DNA of 64,000 bases from positions 2,211,001 to 2,275,000 of the forward strand of contig NZ_CP100470.1 in assembly GCF_030323145.1 (NCBI RefSeq), given 5' to 3'. A program made the translations under genes and the position numbers. This document shows positions 43,172 through 51,890 of the stretch, in pieces (within the stretch, counting starts at the first letter, position 1; every line of letters begins with the position of its first letter). The notes below the pieces were generated by a model, which had not been told where the DNA came from, did no database searches, and was given only the letters and a program-made list of their open reading frames with translations. Origin of the DNA: Mesorhizobium sp. C432A (lineage in GTDB: Bacteria > Pseudomonadota > Alphaproteobacteria > Rhizobiales > Rhizobiaceae).

Positions 43172-44140
43172 ATGAATGAGGCGTTCTCCATCAGGCAGGT
43201 TTTCGAGGGCAAGTGGACGCAAGGCGCCATTCCGCTGATCCTGCTTGTGGGCCTGCTTTTGATCATTGAGATCGCCGCGCCCGGCTTCCTCACCGGCGAA
43301 ACCGTGGCGCTTTTGTTTGCCAACACTGCCGTGCTGTTCATCCTGGCGACCGGCGTCACCTTCGCCATCCTGCTTGGCGGCATCGATTTGTCGATCCAGG
43401 CGGTGGCATCGCTGGCCAGCGTCATCCTGGCGCAATTGCTGCCTTCGCTCGGCCTTGCCGCCTTTCCGGTGGCGATCCTGTCGGGGCTCGCCTTCGGCGT
43501 GTTGAGCGGTGTCGTCCATGTCAAGCTGCGCGTGCCGTCCTTCGTCGCGACACTCGCCACCGGCGGCGTGGTCACCGGCCTGGCGCTCTGGGTCTCCAAT
43601 GGCCGCGCCATCACCATCGAGGAAGGTGGCCGAGAAAACACGGCGTGGATCAACGCCACCATCATCGGCATTCCGGTGGTGGTGCTGATTTCGGCGGTCA
43701 TCGGCATCGCCGCCTTTCTGGCGCTGCGCTACACACGCTTCGGCCGGCAAGCGATCGCGGTCGGCGCCGGCGAACCGGCGGCGTGGGCCGCGGGCATCAA
43801 TGTCGACCGCACCAAGATCATCGCCTTTGCCGCGTCGGGTATGCTCGCGGCCATCGCCGGCATCGTGCTGGCAGCCAGGCTGTCGAGCGGTTCGCCGGTG
43901 CTGGCCAACCAGCTGCTGCTGCCGGCCATCGCCGCCGTCATCGTCGGCGGCACGGCGATCACCGGCGGGCTCGGCGGCGTTGCCCGCACGGCGGTCGGCG
44001 CGCTGATCATCTCGATCGTGCGCATCGGCATGACCTTCGTCGGCGTCAATATTTTCCTGGAAAACATGGTGTTCGGCGCGGTGCTCATTGCCGCCGTCGC
44101 CATTACCATCGACCGCAGCAAGATCGCGGTCATCAAGTGA
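43172..44140 (+). CDS. ribose-type sugar ABC permease
   Basis: 322 residues from ATG 43172, four bases after the ATPase stop. RbsC-type signature LLGGIDLSIQAVASLASVIL near 68 and LPAIAAVIVGGTAITGGLGG near 250. About ten membrane segments. Completes the importer with the permease at 40676. Followed by a strong hairpin before the convergent glyoxalase gene. Confidence 0.92.
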   Translation: MNEAFSIRQVFEGKWTQGAIPLILLVGLLLIIEIAAPGFLTGETVALLFANTAVLFILATGVTFAILLGGIDLSIQAVASLASVILAQLLPSLGLAAFPVAILSGLAFGVLSGVVHVKLRVPSFVATLATGGVVTGLALWVSNGRAITIEEGGRENTAWINATIIGIPVVVLISAVIGIAAFLALRYTRFGRQAIAVGAGEPAAWAAGINVDRTKIIAFAASGMLAAIAGIVLAARLSSGSPVLANQLLLPAIAAVIVGGTAITGGLGGVARTAVGALIISIVRIGMTFVGVNIFLENMVFGAVLIAAVAITIDRSKIAVIK

Positions 44141-44171
44141 TCCCGCCTCCCAGGCAAGCGCGGACAGGACG

Positions 44172-44202
44172 GGACCGCATCGGCGCGAGGCCGATGCGGT
44201 CC
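44172..44202. terminator. hairpin between convergent operon and gloA
   Basis: Perfect 13-bp stem GGACCGCATCGGC, five-base loop, and its complement, in the 74-base gap between convergent genes. No clear T-run on either side; position supports a bidirectional terminator. Confidence 0.7.
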
Positions 44203-44214
44203 GGCCCGATCGGA

Positions 44215-44598
44215 TTACATCGTGTCGAGGCCGATCAGCTCGATCTTGTAGCCATCGGGGTCTTCGACGAAAGCGATGTGGGTGGTGCCGTGCTGCATCG
44301 GGCCGGGCTTGCGCGGGATCTTGGCGCCGCGCTTTTCCAGTTCGGCGCAGACCGCGTAGATGTCATTGACGCCGAGCGCCAGGTGGCCGAAGCCGGTGCC
44401 GATCTCATAGGGTTCCTCGCGGCCCCAGTTCAGCGTCAGCTCGACGACGGCTTCCTTGTCCTCGGGGCCGTAGCCGACAAAGGCGTTGGTGAACTTGCCG
44501 CCGGGGTAGTCGTCGCGGCGCAGCAGGGTCATGCCGAGCACCTCGGTGTAGAAGGCGATCGACTTGTCGAGGTCGAGCACCCTGATCATGGTGTGCAT
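44215..44598 (-). CDS. gloA: lactoylglutathione lyase (glyoxalase I)
   Basis: 127 residues, the usual bacterial GloA size. Starts MHTMIRVLDLDKSIAFYTEV with the first metal His, then the VELTLNWG metal Glu, GFGHLALGVND with the second His, and ends IAFVEDPDGYKIELIGLDTM with the final metal Glu. Converts the methylglyoxal-glutathione hemithioacetal to S-lactoylglutathione. Its position beside sugar catabolic genes fits methylglyoxal detoxification. Confidence 0.93.
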   Translation of the reverse strand: MHTMIRVLDLDKSIAFYTEVLGMTLLRRDDYPGGKFTNAFVGYGPEDKEAVVELTLNWGREEPYEIGTGFGHLALGVNDIYAVCAELEKRGAKIPRKPGPMQHGTTHIAFVEDPDGYKIELIGLDTM

Positions 44599-44711
44599 AG
44601 CGAAAGCCCGGGGCGTCGCTCATTGGGGAAGTCCTCCGAATTCTGTGATTTGCGGGTCCGATCATCCACATCGAACGCTTGGCGGCAAGCCTCGCTTGAT
44701 GTTCTCAATCA

Positions 44712-44728
44712 GGGTTGTATGATAACAC
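44712..44728. promoter_or_regulatory. candidate FadR-subfamily GntR operator
   Basis: GGGTTGTATGATAACAC, an imperfect dyad with the same left half-site GGGTTGT as the perfect site at 51770. It lies 52 bases upstream of the FAD-dependent dehydrogenase start, whose downstream partner at 46227 is a FadR-type regulator. The right half deviates (ATAACAC versus ACAACCC), so moderate confidence. Confidence 0.5.
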
Positions 44729-44780
44729 GACAACACCGGTATTTGTCCAGCCGTTTTGCCGAGGGGCCCAGAGCCAATCC

Positions 44781-46223
44781 ATGAATGCCGTGCCGCCACC
44801 CTCCGGATCGCAGATCGCAGCCCTGGCCGGCCTGCTGCCGAATGGCGGGCTGCTGACCGAGGAAGCGGATCTGGCGCGCTACAGCCGCGATTGGTCGGGC
44901 GATCATTTCGGCCGGCCGCTGGCCGTGGCGCGGCCCTCTTCGGTGGAGGAGATGTCGGCGCTGATGCGGTTCTGCCATGCCGAGCGCATTCCGGTGGTGC
45001 CGCAAGGCGGCCTGACCGGGCTCGTGGGCGCCGCAGTGGCGGCGGATGGCGGCGAGGTCGTCATCTCGCTGGAGCGGATGACCAGGATTCGCTCGATCAG
45101 CCCGATCGATTTCGCCATGGTGGTCGAGGCCGGCTGCATCCTCGAGGACGCCAAGCGCGCCGCCGAAGCGAGCGACTGCCTGCTGCCGATCACCTTCGGC
45201 GCGCAAGGCAGCTGCCGCATCGGCGGCAATGTCGCCACCAATGCCGGCGGCTTCAACGTGCTGCGCTACGGCATGACGCGCGACCTGGTGCTTGGCCTCG
45301 AAGTGGTGCTGGCCGACGGCCGCATCTGGAACGGGCTGAAAGTGCTGCGCAAGGACAACCGCGGCTATGATCTGAAGCAGATCTTCATCGGCTCGGAGGG
45401 CACGCTAGGCGTCGTCACCGCGGCGGCGCTGAAGCTGTTCCCCAAGCCGACGCAGATCGAAACCGCGCTGGTCGGCTTGCGCTCCGTCGAGGATGCGATG
45501 GCACTCTATGCCCGCGCCCGGCGCGATTGTAGCGACCTGCTCACCGCCTTCGAACTGATCCTGCGCGTCGGCATCCAGATCACCATGCGCGAGGGCAAGG
45601 ATTTTCCCGATCCGCTCAGCCAGCCTTACCCGGCCTATGTGCTGATCGAGGTGTCCTCCGGCGGGCTGATCGACCTCTCCAACATGCTGCTGGGGTTTCT
45701 CGGCAGCGTCGAGGACATCGTCGAGGACGGCGTCATCGCTTCGACCAGGGCTCAAGGTGAGCGGTTGTGGCTCTACCGCGAGATCATGGTCGAGCGGCAG
45801 GGCAGGGGCGGGCGCTACCTGCGCACCGATGTGTCGGTGCCGATCTCCAGGCTTGCCGATTTCGTCACCGATGCGCTGGCCGCCTTGGAGAAAGCCCGGC
45901 CCGACGCGCTGGCCGTCACCTACGGCCATGTCGGCGACGGCAACATCCACCTCAACGTCGTGCCGCCGGAAGGCATGGGCACCGAGGCGATGGAACATTT
46001 GTTCGAGCAGGCGGAAGCCGAGATCTTCACCGTCGTCGATCGCTATGGCGGCTCTATCAGCGCCGAGCACGGCATCGGCCGGGTCAAGCAGAAGGCGTTC
46101 CTCGAACGCATCGATCCGGTGACGCTCGACCTCGCCGCCGGCATCAAGGACGCATTCGACCCGCGCTACATTCTCAGCAACGGCCGCATTCTGGCGTCCG
46201 CATCCGCCGTCGACTATAGGTGA
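44781..46223 (+). CDS. FAD-dependent D-2-hydroxyacid dehydrogenase (GlcD/D2HGDH type)
   Basis: 480 residues from ATG 44781. FAD-PCMH domain: IPVVPQGGLTGLVGAAVA near 70 and GGNVATNAGGFNVLRYGMTR near 152. C-terminal domain with TYGHVGDGNIHLNV near 379 (metal His) and SAEHGIGRVKQKAF near 431. Oxidises a D-2-hydroxyacid such as D-lactate, glycolate or 2-hydroxyglutarate. Three bases separate it from the FadR-type regulator, which probably controls it. Neighbouring gloA yields D-lactate after glyoxalase II, a possible link. Confidence 0.9.
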   Translation: MNAVPPPSGSQIAALAGLLPNGGLLTEEADLARYSRDWSGDHFGRPLAVARPSSVEEMSALMRFCHAERIPVVPQGGLTGLVGAAVAADGGEVVISLERMTRIRSISPIDFAMVVEAGCILEDAKRAAEASDCLLPITFGAQGSCRIGGNVATNAGGFNVLRYGMTRDLVLGLEVVLADGRIWNGLKVLRKDNRGYDLKQIFIGSEGTLGVVTAAALKLFPKPTQIETALVGLRSVEDAMALYARARRDCSDLLTAFELILRVGIQITMREGKDFPDPLSQPYPAYVLIEVSSGGLIDLSNMLLGFLGSVEDIVEDGVIASTRAQGERLWLYREIMVERQGRGGRYLRTDVSVPISRLADFVTDALAALEKARPDALAVTYGHVGDGNIHLNVVPPEGMGTEAMEHLFEQAEAEIFTVVDRYGGSISAEHGIGRVKQKAFLERIDPVTLDLAAGIKDAFDPRYILSNGRILASASAVDYR

Positions 46224-46226
46224 GCG

Positions 46227-47021
46227 ATGACGCTGAAACTCGACAAGGTCAATCGCGGCCCACACCTCTCCACTCTGGTGGCCAGTTCCATCTCGCGCGA
46301 GATCGCGCAAGGCCGGCTGAAGCCGGGTGACCAGCTGCCGACCGAGGCGGCGCTGGCAACCACTTTCGGGGTCAGCCGCAACGTGGTGCGCGAGGCGATC
46401 GCGCGGCTGCGCTCGGAAGGCCGAATCTGGTCGCAGCAGGGGCGCGGCGCCTTCGTGGTCGAGAGCAACAACCCGACGGTGCTGACCATCGACCATGAGA
46501 CGCTGCAGCGCGCCGACTCGTTTCGCAATCTGTTCGAACTGCGTGGCATCCTCGAAGTGCAGGCGGCGGCCCTTGCCGCAAAACGGCGCAGCGACGCCGA
46601 TCTCAAAGCCATGGGCGATGCGCTGTCCGGCATGCGCCCCGCCCCCTATGGCAGCGTCGCCTGGCTGCGCAGCGACCTCGAATTCCACCGCACCGTCGCC
46701 GAGGCGACGCGCAATTCCTACATGGGCCAATTCCTGGTCTTCGTGTCCGAGCGGGTGCGCGAAAGCATTCTCGCCGCCGGCAACCAGCAAAAGTCGGACG
46801 ACATGGCCCGCATCACGCTCGGCGAACATGAGCGCATCCTGAGAGCGATCCGTGCCGGCGACGCCGAAGGGGCGCAAGCCGCGATGCGCGACCATCTGGC
46901 GGGCGCGGCGCTGCGGGTGGGGTTGCATGAGGGGGAAGCTGCGGAGATAGCGCCGGGGCCCGAGGCAGCGTCTCCGGTACGGCATTCGCGGTTGCGGAAG
47001 GCTGTGCGCGGGCAGGCTTAG
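46227..47021 (+). CDS. FadR-subfamily GntR transcriptional regulator
   Basis: 264 residues. Winged helix at about 12-75: LVASSISREIAQGRLKPGDQ then ALATTFGVSRNVVREAIARL. FCD effector domain about 95-235 (LFELRGILEVQAAALAAKRR, WLRSDLEFHRTVAEATRNSY, LGEHERILRAIRAGDAEGAQ) with the His residues that bind metal in this family. Co-transcribed with the 2-hydroxyacid dehydrogenase, whose substrate or product is the likely effector. Confidence 0.92.
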   Translation: MTLKLDKVNRGPHLSTLVASSISREIAQGRLKPGDQLPTEAALATTFGVSRNVVREAIARLRSEGRIWSQQGRGAFVVESNNPTVLTIDHETLQRADSFRNLFELRGILEVQAAALAAKRRSDADLKAMGDALSGMRPAPYGSVAWLRSDLEFHRTVAEATRNSYMGQFLVFVSERVRESILAAGNQQKSDDMARITLGEHERILRAIRAGDAEGAQAAMRDHLAGAALRVGLHEGEAAEIAPGPEAASPVRHSRLRKAVRGQA

Positions 47022-47073
47022 GGATAGCCTTGCCTTGTCCGCGCGCTGGGCCAATCGCCTATGGCGGCGCTGA

Positions 47074-47268
47074 CCCCCACTCCGTCTCGGCTTCGCCGAG
47101 CCACCTTGCCGGGGCGAGCCACGGGTCTCGCCCGTCCTTCGGACCCCCCATTTCATGGGGATGAGGAATGCCATCTCCGAGATCGCAGCCCTTCAAAAGC
47201 TTGGGTTTCCTCTCCCCCACGAATGTGGGGGTAGAGGTGGCTCGGCGAAGCCGAGACGGAGTGGGGGA
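47074..47268. repeat. inverted-repeat intergenic element, type A (with inserted extra unit)
   Basis: Arms starting CCCCCACTCCGTCTCGGCTT (47074) and ending in its complement (47268), the same family as 14511-14718. The left arm is interrupted by a unit at about 47105-47146 (CTTGCCGGGGCGAGCCACGG, then GTCTCGCCCGTCCTTCGGACC) that also occurs, inverted, near 13746. The 320-base gap between the FadR-type gene and the AraC-GyrI locus holds nothing else. Confidence 0.75.
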
Positions 47269-47341
47269 GCGCCATATCAGATTTCACACGGTCGTCGGCT
47301 CAACCAGCTCAGGGCCGGAGATAGGCCGCCACCCCACCGCG

Positions 47342-48227
47342 CTATTTCAGCGGCAGAAACAGCTCAAGCACCACCTCACGCACCGGTCCGTTCGACGAAA
47401 AGTGCCGTTGGCAATAGATCGGAAAGTCGCGCGCCTCCTCGCCGCTGGCCGGAAGCCATTCGCGGTACAGGTAAAGCGCTGCCGGCTCGAGATTGTTGGT
47501 GTTGCCGGGATAGCGCAGCACCGCGCATCGTCCGGCGGGGATCACGCCGGCCTTCATCTGCGCGTCCTCGATCGGCCCGCCTTCTACCGGCAGGTCGGTT
47601 CCGGCACAAATATCCATGCTGTAATCGGCCGGGTTCGCCGGCTCCCTTTCGGAACGGAAGATGTTGAAGGTCGGGCTTGTCTCGGGCGAGAGGCCGGCCG
47701 CCTTGCGCCAGGCGATGAAGCGCTGGATGGTGTCCTGGAGCGTCGCCCGGTCGCCGCGATGCTCCATGATCGCCACCGGCGTCGGCGGCACATCGCGGAT
47801 CATCACGTCGGCGGGTTCGAAGATTATCTGCATGGAGCGTGGTCCTTGCTTTGTCGAGCGGCCCGAAGGCCATGAGCCACGCACCCCAGTCGGGAGACTT
47901 CCGGAACGACGAAGGCGATTGTCCGAACCGTTGCCGAAAGGCGCGGGCGAAGGCATCCGGTGCGTCGTAACCGGCATCCATCGCTACGTCGGTGACGCTT
48001 TGGGCGCCGCTCTCGGCAAGCCTGTAAGAAGCGCGCTTCAGGCGGGCGAGCTGGACATAGCGATGCACGGACAGCCCGAAGGTTGATGTGAACTGCCGGT
48101 GGAAATGGAATTTCGAGAACGCCGCGACGCCGCTTAGCGCCTCCAGGCCCAGATCGTCGTCCAGATGCTGGTCTATGTGGTCCAGCACCCTCTGCATCCG
48201 GGCATGGTAGTTTTCAAGTGGCGTCAT
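47342..48227 (-). pseudogene. AraC-GyrI-like transcriptional regulator split by a frameshift
   Basis: The N-terminal part from ATG 48227 has two AraC HTH units (LGLEALSGVAAFSKFHFHRQ and VTDVAMDAGYDAPDAFARAF). The C-terminal part is a GyrI-like effector domain (FEPADVMIRDVPPTPVAIME onward, ending at 47342) but lies in a different frame. In this family both are one polypeptide. The break is near 47835-47860, after FGPLDKAR. Either a one-base indel (or sequencing error) has split the gene, or the GyrI domain is made separately from ATG 47833, which has AAGGA nine bases upstream. Confidence 0.75.
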
Positions 48228-48448
48228 CAAACGTCTCGTCCTGCGTGGCGACACCAGATAGGCGCTCCGGGGCATGTCGCGCTCGACCGATCTTGCGGTT
48301 TGACATGGCCAAAGAGGAGGTATGCGCAGCTAGGACGCGGGATAGTGGTTACCTAAGTCGATTTTAACGTGCCGGCTGCCTCTACTAGGCGCTGACAGAT
48401 CGAAGTACTGGCCGGTCGCCATCTGGTTATGCGAATTTATCAATTTGT

Positions 48449-49033
48449 ATGGCCGACGCCACAGGCGCACCATTGCGTGACCGGCTGAGAATCCGCATAG
48501 AATACAAAGTTATGAGGGTAGCAGGGGTAATTGGACCGAAAAAAGCAAACGTCGTATTCTCTCTATGGAGCGACGAGAAGCTGAAAACAAAGGACTTCCC
48601 TCTCAGCAAGAAGAGAGGGAAAGCCTATCCTCTTACGCGCCGCTATCGATGGCAAACCATAAGCTTTGCCACAAAGGGGCGTAACTACAGAGTGCTGGTT
48701 GCCTATCACACACTTGTTCCAGAGTTTATCGCCACCTTGGGCGAAGAAATCGGCGGGGATTTCCGAATTTTGGCGAGGTGGGAGTTTCACGCGACCCATG
48801 GTGGCTGGCATGTGCACACAGCTTGCGGGGACACTGATAACTTGTCAGTAGGCATCATAAAACCGTCAGGAACCAAGCGCATTCCTGATCCGAAGTCCTA
48901 CCATCGCCACATGAAAATGCTTAACGATGGACATGCTATGAGTGATGGGGTCGCTACGGCGATCGCGTGCAGCCTTGTCGGCATAGACCACCAACACGAT
49001 ATGTTTGTGATAGACGCGATGCCATGGGCTTGA
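48449..49033 (+). CDS. hypothetical protein of low-GC cassette
   Basis: 194 residues; base composition is visibly lower in GC (about 50%) than neighbours, with non-rhizobial codon use (many AAA, ATA, AGA), suggesting transfer. Basic, soluble, mostly beta-like; contains FRILARWEFHATHGGWHVHT with an H-x-H pair and FPLSKKRGKAYPLTRRYRW. No family recognised. Its last ten bases overlap the start of the DUF1828-type reading frame, so the two genes are coupled. No clear ribosome site at 48449; an internal ATG at 48512 is possible. Confidence 0.65.
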   Translation: MADATGAPLRDRLRIRIEYKVMRVAGVIGPKKANVVFSLWSDEKLKTKDFPLSKKRGKAYPLTRRYRWQTISFATKGRNYRVLVAYHTLVPEFIATLGEEIGGDFRILARWEFHATHGGWHVHTACGDTDNLSVGIIKPSGTKRIPDPKSYHRHMKMLNDGHAMSDGVATAIACSLVGIDHQHDMFVIDAMPWA

Positions 49034-49820
49034 AGGAACAAATATGTAGGGCGTTCTGCGAGAACGTCCGAATAACTGCCTTCAGCGGTGGTGTGGCTAT
49101 TTGCACGCCCTATAAAACTTCATTTCTGGAGACCTAATAGGCATATACGCGCTTGGTCCTAAGAGTGGCCTGTACCGTCTTGTCGACAACGCCCTCACGA
49201 TTGCGTTCCTGGAAGCGGAGGGTGCCACTATGGATGCTGCCAGTCGCAGAGAGGCATTGTCCCAAATCTTGGTGCAACACGGTGCGGCCTATGACGAGGA
49301 AATGGGAGAAATATTCATAGACGGCATAACAGAAGCCGATCTACCCAAGGCTGTTCTCGAATTTTCAGCTTTGCTCCTACGTCTGAACGATTTGATTCTT
49401 TTGACTGTCGAACGTGTAAAGAATGCATTCGAGGACGATGTGAGGGCCGCGATTAGAGACGAGATGGATAAGCGCCATGTCCGCTATGTCGAGGGCCAAC
49501 CAGTTTCTCCGGACTTGACAGATGTCACACCAGATATGGTTTTTTATCCGGAAGATCGCGATCCTGTGGCTTTGTTTATAGCGACGAATGATTCAAAGCT
49601 ATGGCAAGCAATGTTATTGCGAGTGATCGCGGATAGCGAGCGACACCTACCATTGTCGGTAGTTGCAGTCTTGGAAACCGAAACGTCCGTGAGTCAGAAA
49701 GTACGTCTACAGGCGGACAACCGCCTTGACGCGGCACCGCGATATAAGAGCGGCCCTATTGACACGATCCAACGAATAGCCCGTGTCGTTGTTGGCAACG
49801 AAGCTGCAACTGTCCACTGA
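49024..49820 (+). pseudogene. DUF1828/DUF1829-type protein with single -1 frameshift
   Basis: ATG 49024 reads KEQICRAFCENVRITAFSGG then AICTPYKTSF, and stops soon after at 49135. Moving back one base at about 49125 continues as GDLIGIYALGPKSGLYRLVD, NALTIAFLEAEGATM and on to 49820. The composite matches the DUF1828 pattern (TPF...D-x-I-x-IY...L-x-DxGxTI-x-x-LE...G-x-x-I-x-F...L-x-x-FxxAL). The C-terminal half fits a DUF1829-like domain. The shift falls in a short T-run, consistent with a one-base deletion, sequencing error or slippage. Low GC like its partner. Confidence 0.75.
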
Positions 49821-49897
49821 CGCTGAGCGCTTCGGCCAAACGCTGAGGGCGAATGACTTGTGATGTGCAGAAGGCGAGGCCTGCCCATGCTTCGCTA

Positions 49898-50800
49898 TCA
49901 CTCCGCCGCCTCCAAAAGCGACACCCCATTCAACCCCGCCACAATATCCGACAGCGCCGGCACGAACTTCTCGCCATGGCCTGTTGTGACGGCCGTGGCG
50001 AACCCATTGCGCACAGCGGCGCCGATCGGGTTGGCGATGCCGGCGGCGTGGGCGAAGGAGGCGAGATAGGTCATGTCCTTCAGCGCATTGGCGATGGCGA
50101 AGCGCTGGGCGTTTTCGTTGCGGTTCAAGACGAAATCGAAGAAGGCCTGGTAGAAGCCGCAATCCATGCGGCTGCCGGAGATGACGCTGTTGAAGACCTG
50201 CGGCGTCAGGCCGGCCTTGGCGCCGAGGCTCAGCGCTTCCGAATAGATCGCGGAATAGCCCATCGAAACGAAATTGTTGAGCAGCTTCATGGTGTGGCCG
50301 CTGCCGGTCGGGCCGGTGTGGACGACACGCGCGGCGAAGGCTTCGAGCACCGGCCGCGCTCGGGCGACGATCTCGGCCGCATCGCCGACCATGACGTCGA
50401 GCTTGCCCTCGGCGGCTTCCTTGGGCGTGCGCGCCAGCGGCGCGTCGATCAGCGTCATGCCCTGCTCCGCGAGGTCGGCGGCAAGCGCTGTCGTCGATGA
50501 GGGGTTGGAGGTCGAGCAGTCGATGATCAGCAACGGCTTAGCTGCCGCAGCAAGGCCATCCTGGCCTTTGACCAGCGCTTCGACCTCGTGCGAGCCGGTG
50601 ACGCACAGGATGACGATGTCGCTCGCGGTGGCGAGCGCGCGCGGGCTTGGCGCTTCGGTGGCGCCGGCGGCGATCAGCCGGTCGGCGGCCGTGCGGCTGC
50701 GGTGGACATGCACCGTCAGCGGCCAGCCCTTGCGCAGCAGATTGTCGGCCATGCCGGCGCCCATGCTGCCCAGGCCGATGAAACCGATGCGTTCTTTCAT
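49898..50800 (-). CDS. beta-hydroxyacid dehydrogenase (3-HIBADH / tartronate-semialdehyde reductase family)
   Basis: 300 residues from ATG 50800 (GGGAGGATT upstream; longer extension rejected). NAD-binding GFIGLGSMGAGMADNLLRKG at about 6, substrate motif DAPLARTPKEAAEGKLDVMV near 120 and the catalytic Lys in TGSGHTMKLLNNFVSMGYSA near 170. Reduces or oxidises a 3-hydroxyacid such as tartronate semialdehyde or 3-hydroxyisobutyrate. Divergent from a FadR-type regulator 123 bases away. Confidence 0.92.
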   Translation of the reverse strand: MKERIGFIGLGSMGAGMADNLLRKGWPLTVHVHRSRTAADRLIAAGATEAPSPRALATASDIVILCVTGSHEVEALVKGQDGLAAAAKPLLIIDCSTSNPSSTTALAADLAEQGMTLIDAPLARTPKEAAEGKLDVMVGDAAEIVARARPVLEAFAARVVHTGPTGSGHTMKLLNNFVSMGYSAIYSEALSLGAKAGLTPQVFNSVISGSRMDCGFYQAFFDFVLNRNENAQRFAIANALKDMTYLASFAHAAGIANPIGAAVRNGFATAVTTGHGEKFVPALSDIVAGLNGVSLLEAAE

Positions 50801-50922
50801 GCAATCCTCCCATGGCCCGTGCCGACGGGCCGAATTTTCGTCACCTTGCGGCGAGCACCTGTCGATGCAATTCTTTGAATAAGATTCGGCCTTCGAACAA
50901 GAATCGAACCGGAGTGCCACCG

Positions 50923-51663
50923 ATGGCGGAGCCCATGACTTTCGACGCCATACCGCAGGCGCCCAACCTGCGGACGGGTCTGGTCAACACGCTGATTGCG
51001 CAGATCGAATCCGGTGACCTTGCGCCGGGGCAGCGGCTGCCGACCGAGCAGGAGATTGTTGCTGCCACGGGCGTCAGCCGCACCGTGGTGCGCGAGGCGC
51101 TGGCGGCGCTGCGTGCGCGCGGGCTGATTACCACGCGCCAGGGGCTCGGCGCCTTCGTCGCCAAGGATCCGCCGCCGAAGACGTTTTCCGTGCTGCCCGA
51201 CGATCTCGAATCGATCGACGAGGTGCTGCGCGTGCTCGAACTGCGCATGGGCATCGAGGTCGAAGCGACAGGCCTCGCCGCCGAACGGCGCAGCGAGGCA
51301 GCGCTCCAGCAGATGAGCGCGCGGCTCGACGCGCTGGAGGCGGCGGTGCGCGCCGGCGGCTCCGGCTCGGAAGAGGATTTCGGCTTCCACCGCGCCATTC
51401 TGGCGGCGACGCAGAACCCGAATTTCACCCGGCTGTTCGATACGTTCGGCAGCGCCATGGTCCCGCGCCATTGGACGCGGCTCGACCGCATGACGGAGGC
51501 CGAGCGGGAAAAATATCTCGACCGCATGCAGCGCGAGCATCGCGCCATTCTCGGGGCAATCGAAGCCAGGGACGTCAACGCCGCGCGGCGCGCCATGCGC
51601 AGCCATCTGACCAAAAGCTATGCCCGCTTCGAGGACCTGCGCGACAAGGCTGTTCACGATTAG
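50923..51663 (+). CDS. FadR-subfamily GntR transcriptional regulator
   Basis: 246 residues from ATG 50923 (GGAG nine bases upstream). Winged helix: LVNTLIAQIESGDLAPGQRL and EIVAATGVSRTVVREALAAL at about 18-70. FCD domain about 90-230 (VLELRMGIEVEATGLAAERR, DFGFHRAILAATQNPNFTRL, EHRAILGAIEARDVNAARRA). Divergent from the beta-hydroxyacid dehydrogenase and upstream of an aldo/keto reductase with a perfect FadR-type site, so it probably regulates one or both. Confidence 0.92.
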   Translation: MAEPMTFDAIPQAPNLRTGLVNTLIAQIESGDLAPGQRLPTEQEIVAATGVSRTVVREALAALRARGLITTRQGLGAFVAKDPPPKTFSVLPDDLESIDEVLRVLELRMGIEVEATGLAAERRSEAALQQMSARLDALEAAVRAGGSGSEEDFGFHRAILAATQNPNFTRLFDTFGSAMVPRHWTRLDRMTEAEREKYLDRMQREHRAILGAIEARDVNAARRAMRSHLTKSYARFEDLRDKAVHD

Positions 51664-51769
51664 GGAGCCAACCACGGTTGACTGACTGCTCATCCGGCGA
51701 CCCCGTCGGAGATCGAGTTCGCGAATCAGCGACATGTTCCTCCCGGCTCGAAATCGTTGCAATCTTACC

Positions 51770-51786
51770 GGGTTGTCATACAACCC
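51770..51786. promoter_or_regulatory. FadR-subfamily GntR operator upstream of aldo/keto reductase
   Basis: GGGTTGT-CAT-ACAACCC, a perfect 7-bp dyad containing the TNGTNNNACNA core recognised by FadR-subfamily GntR proteins. It lies between the FadR-type gene ending at 51663 and the reductase starting at 51891. Seen directly; the link to the regulator at 50923 is inferred from adjacency. Confidence 0.75.
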
Positions 51787-51890
51787 TGTGATCTGGTAAA
51801 TCCAGGGAAGAGGGATGTCAATCGCGTTGCCATGCGGTATGAGGCTCCCGAAATCAGAACCGTCATCAAAGCCGCAAGTCAGGAAGCAAA

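Noticed and set aside
41725..43707. 660-residue open frame on the minus strand
   Set aside because: Antisense to the double ATPase and permease genes; no domain or start signal.
45405..47174. 589-residue open frame on the minus strand
   Set aside because: Antisense to the 2-hydroxyacid dehydrogenase and FadR-type genes, rich in Arg/Asp/His without motifs.
48228..49897. integration site or flanking direct repeats around the low-GC cassette
   Set aside because: No tRNA end, integrase or matching direct repeats could be seen on the two sides, so no attachment site is claimed.
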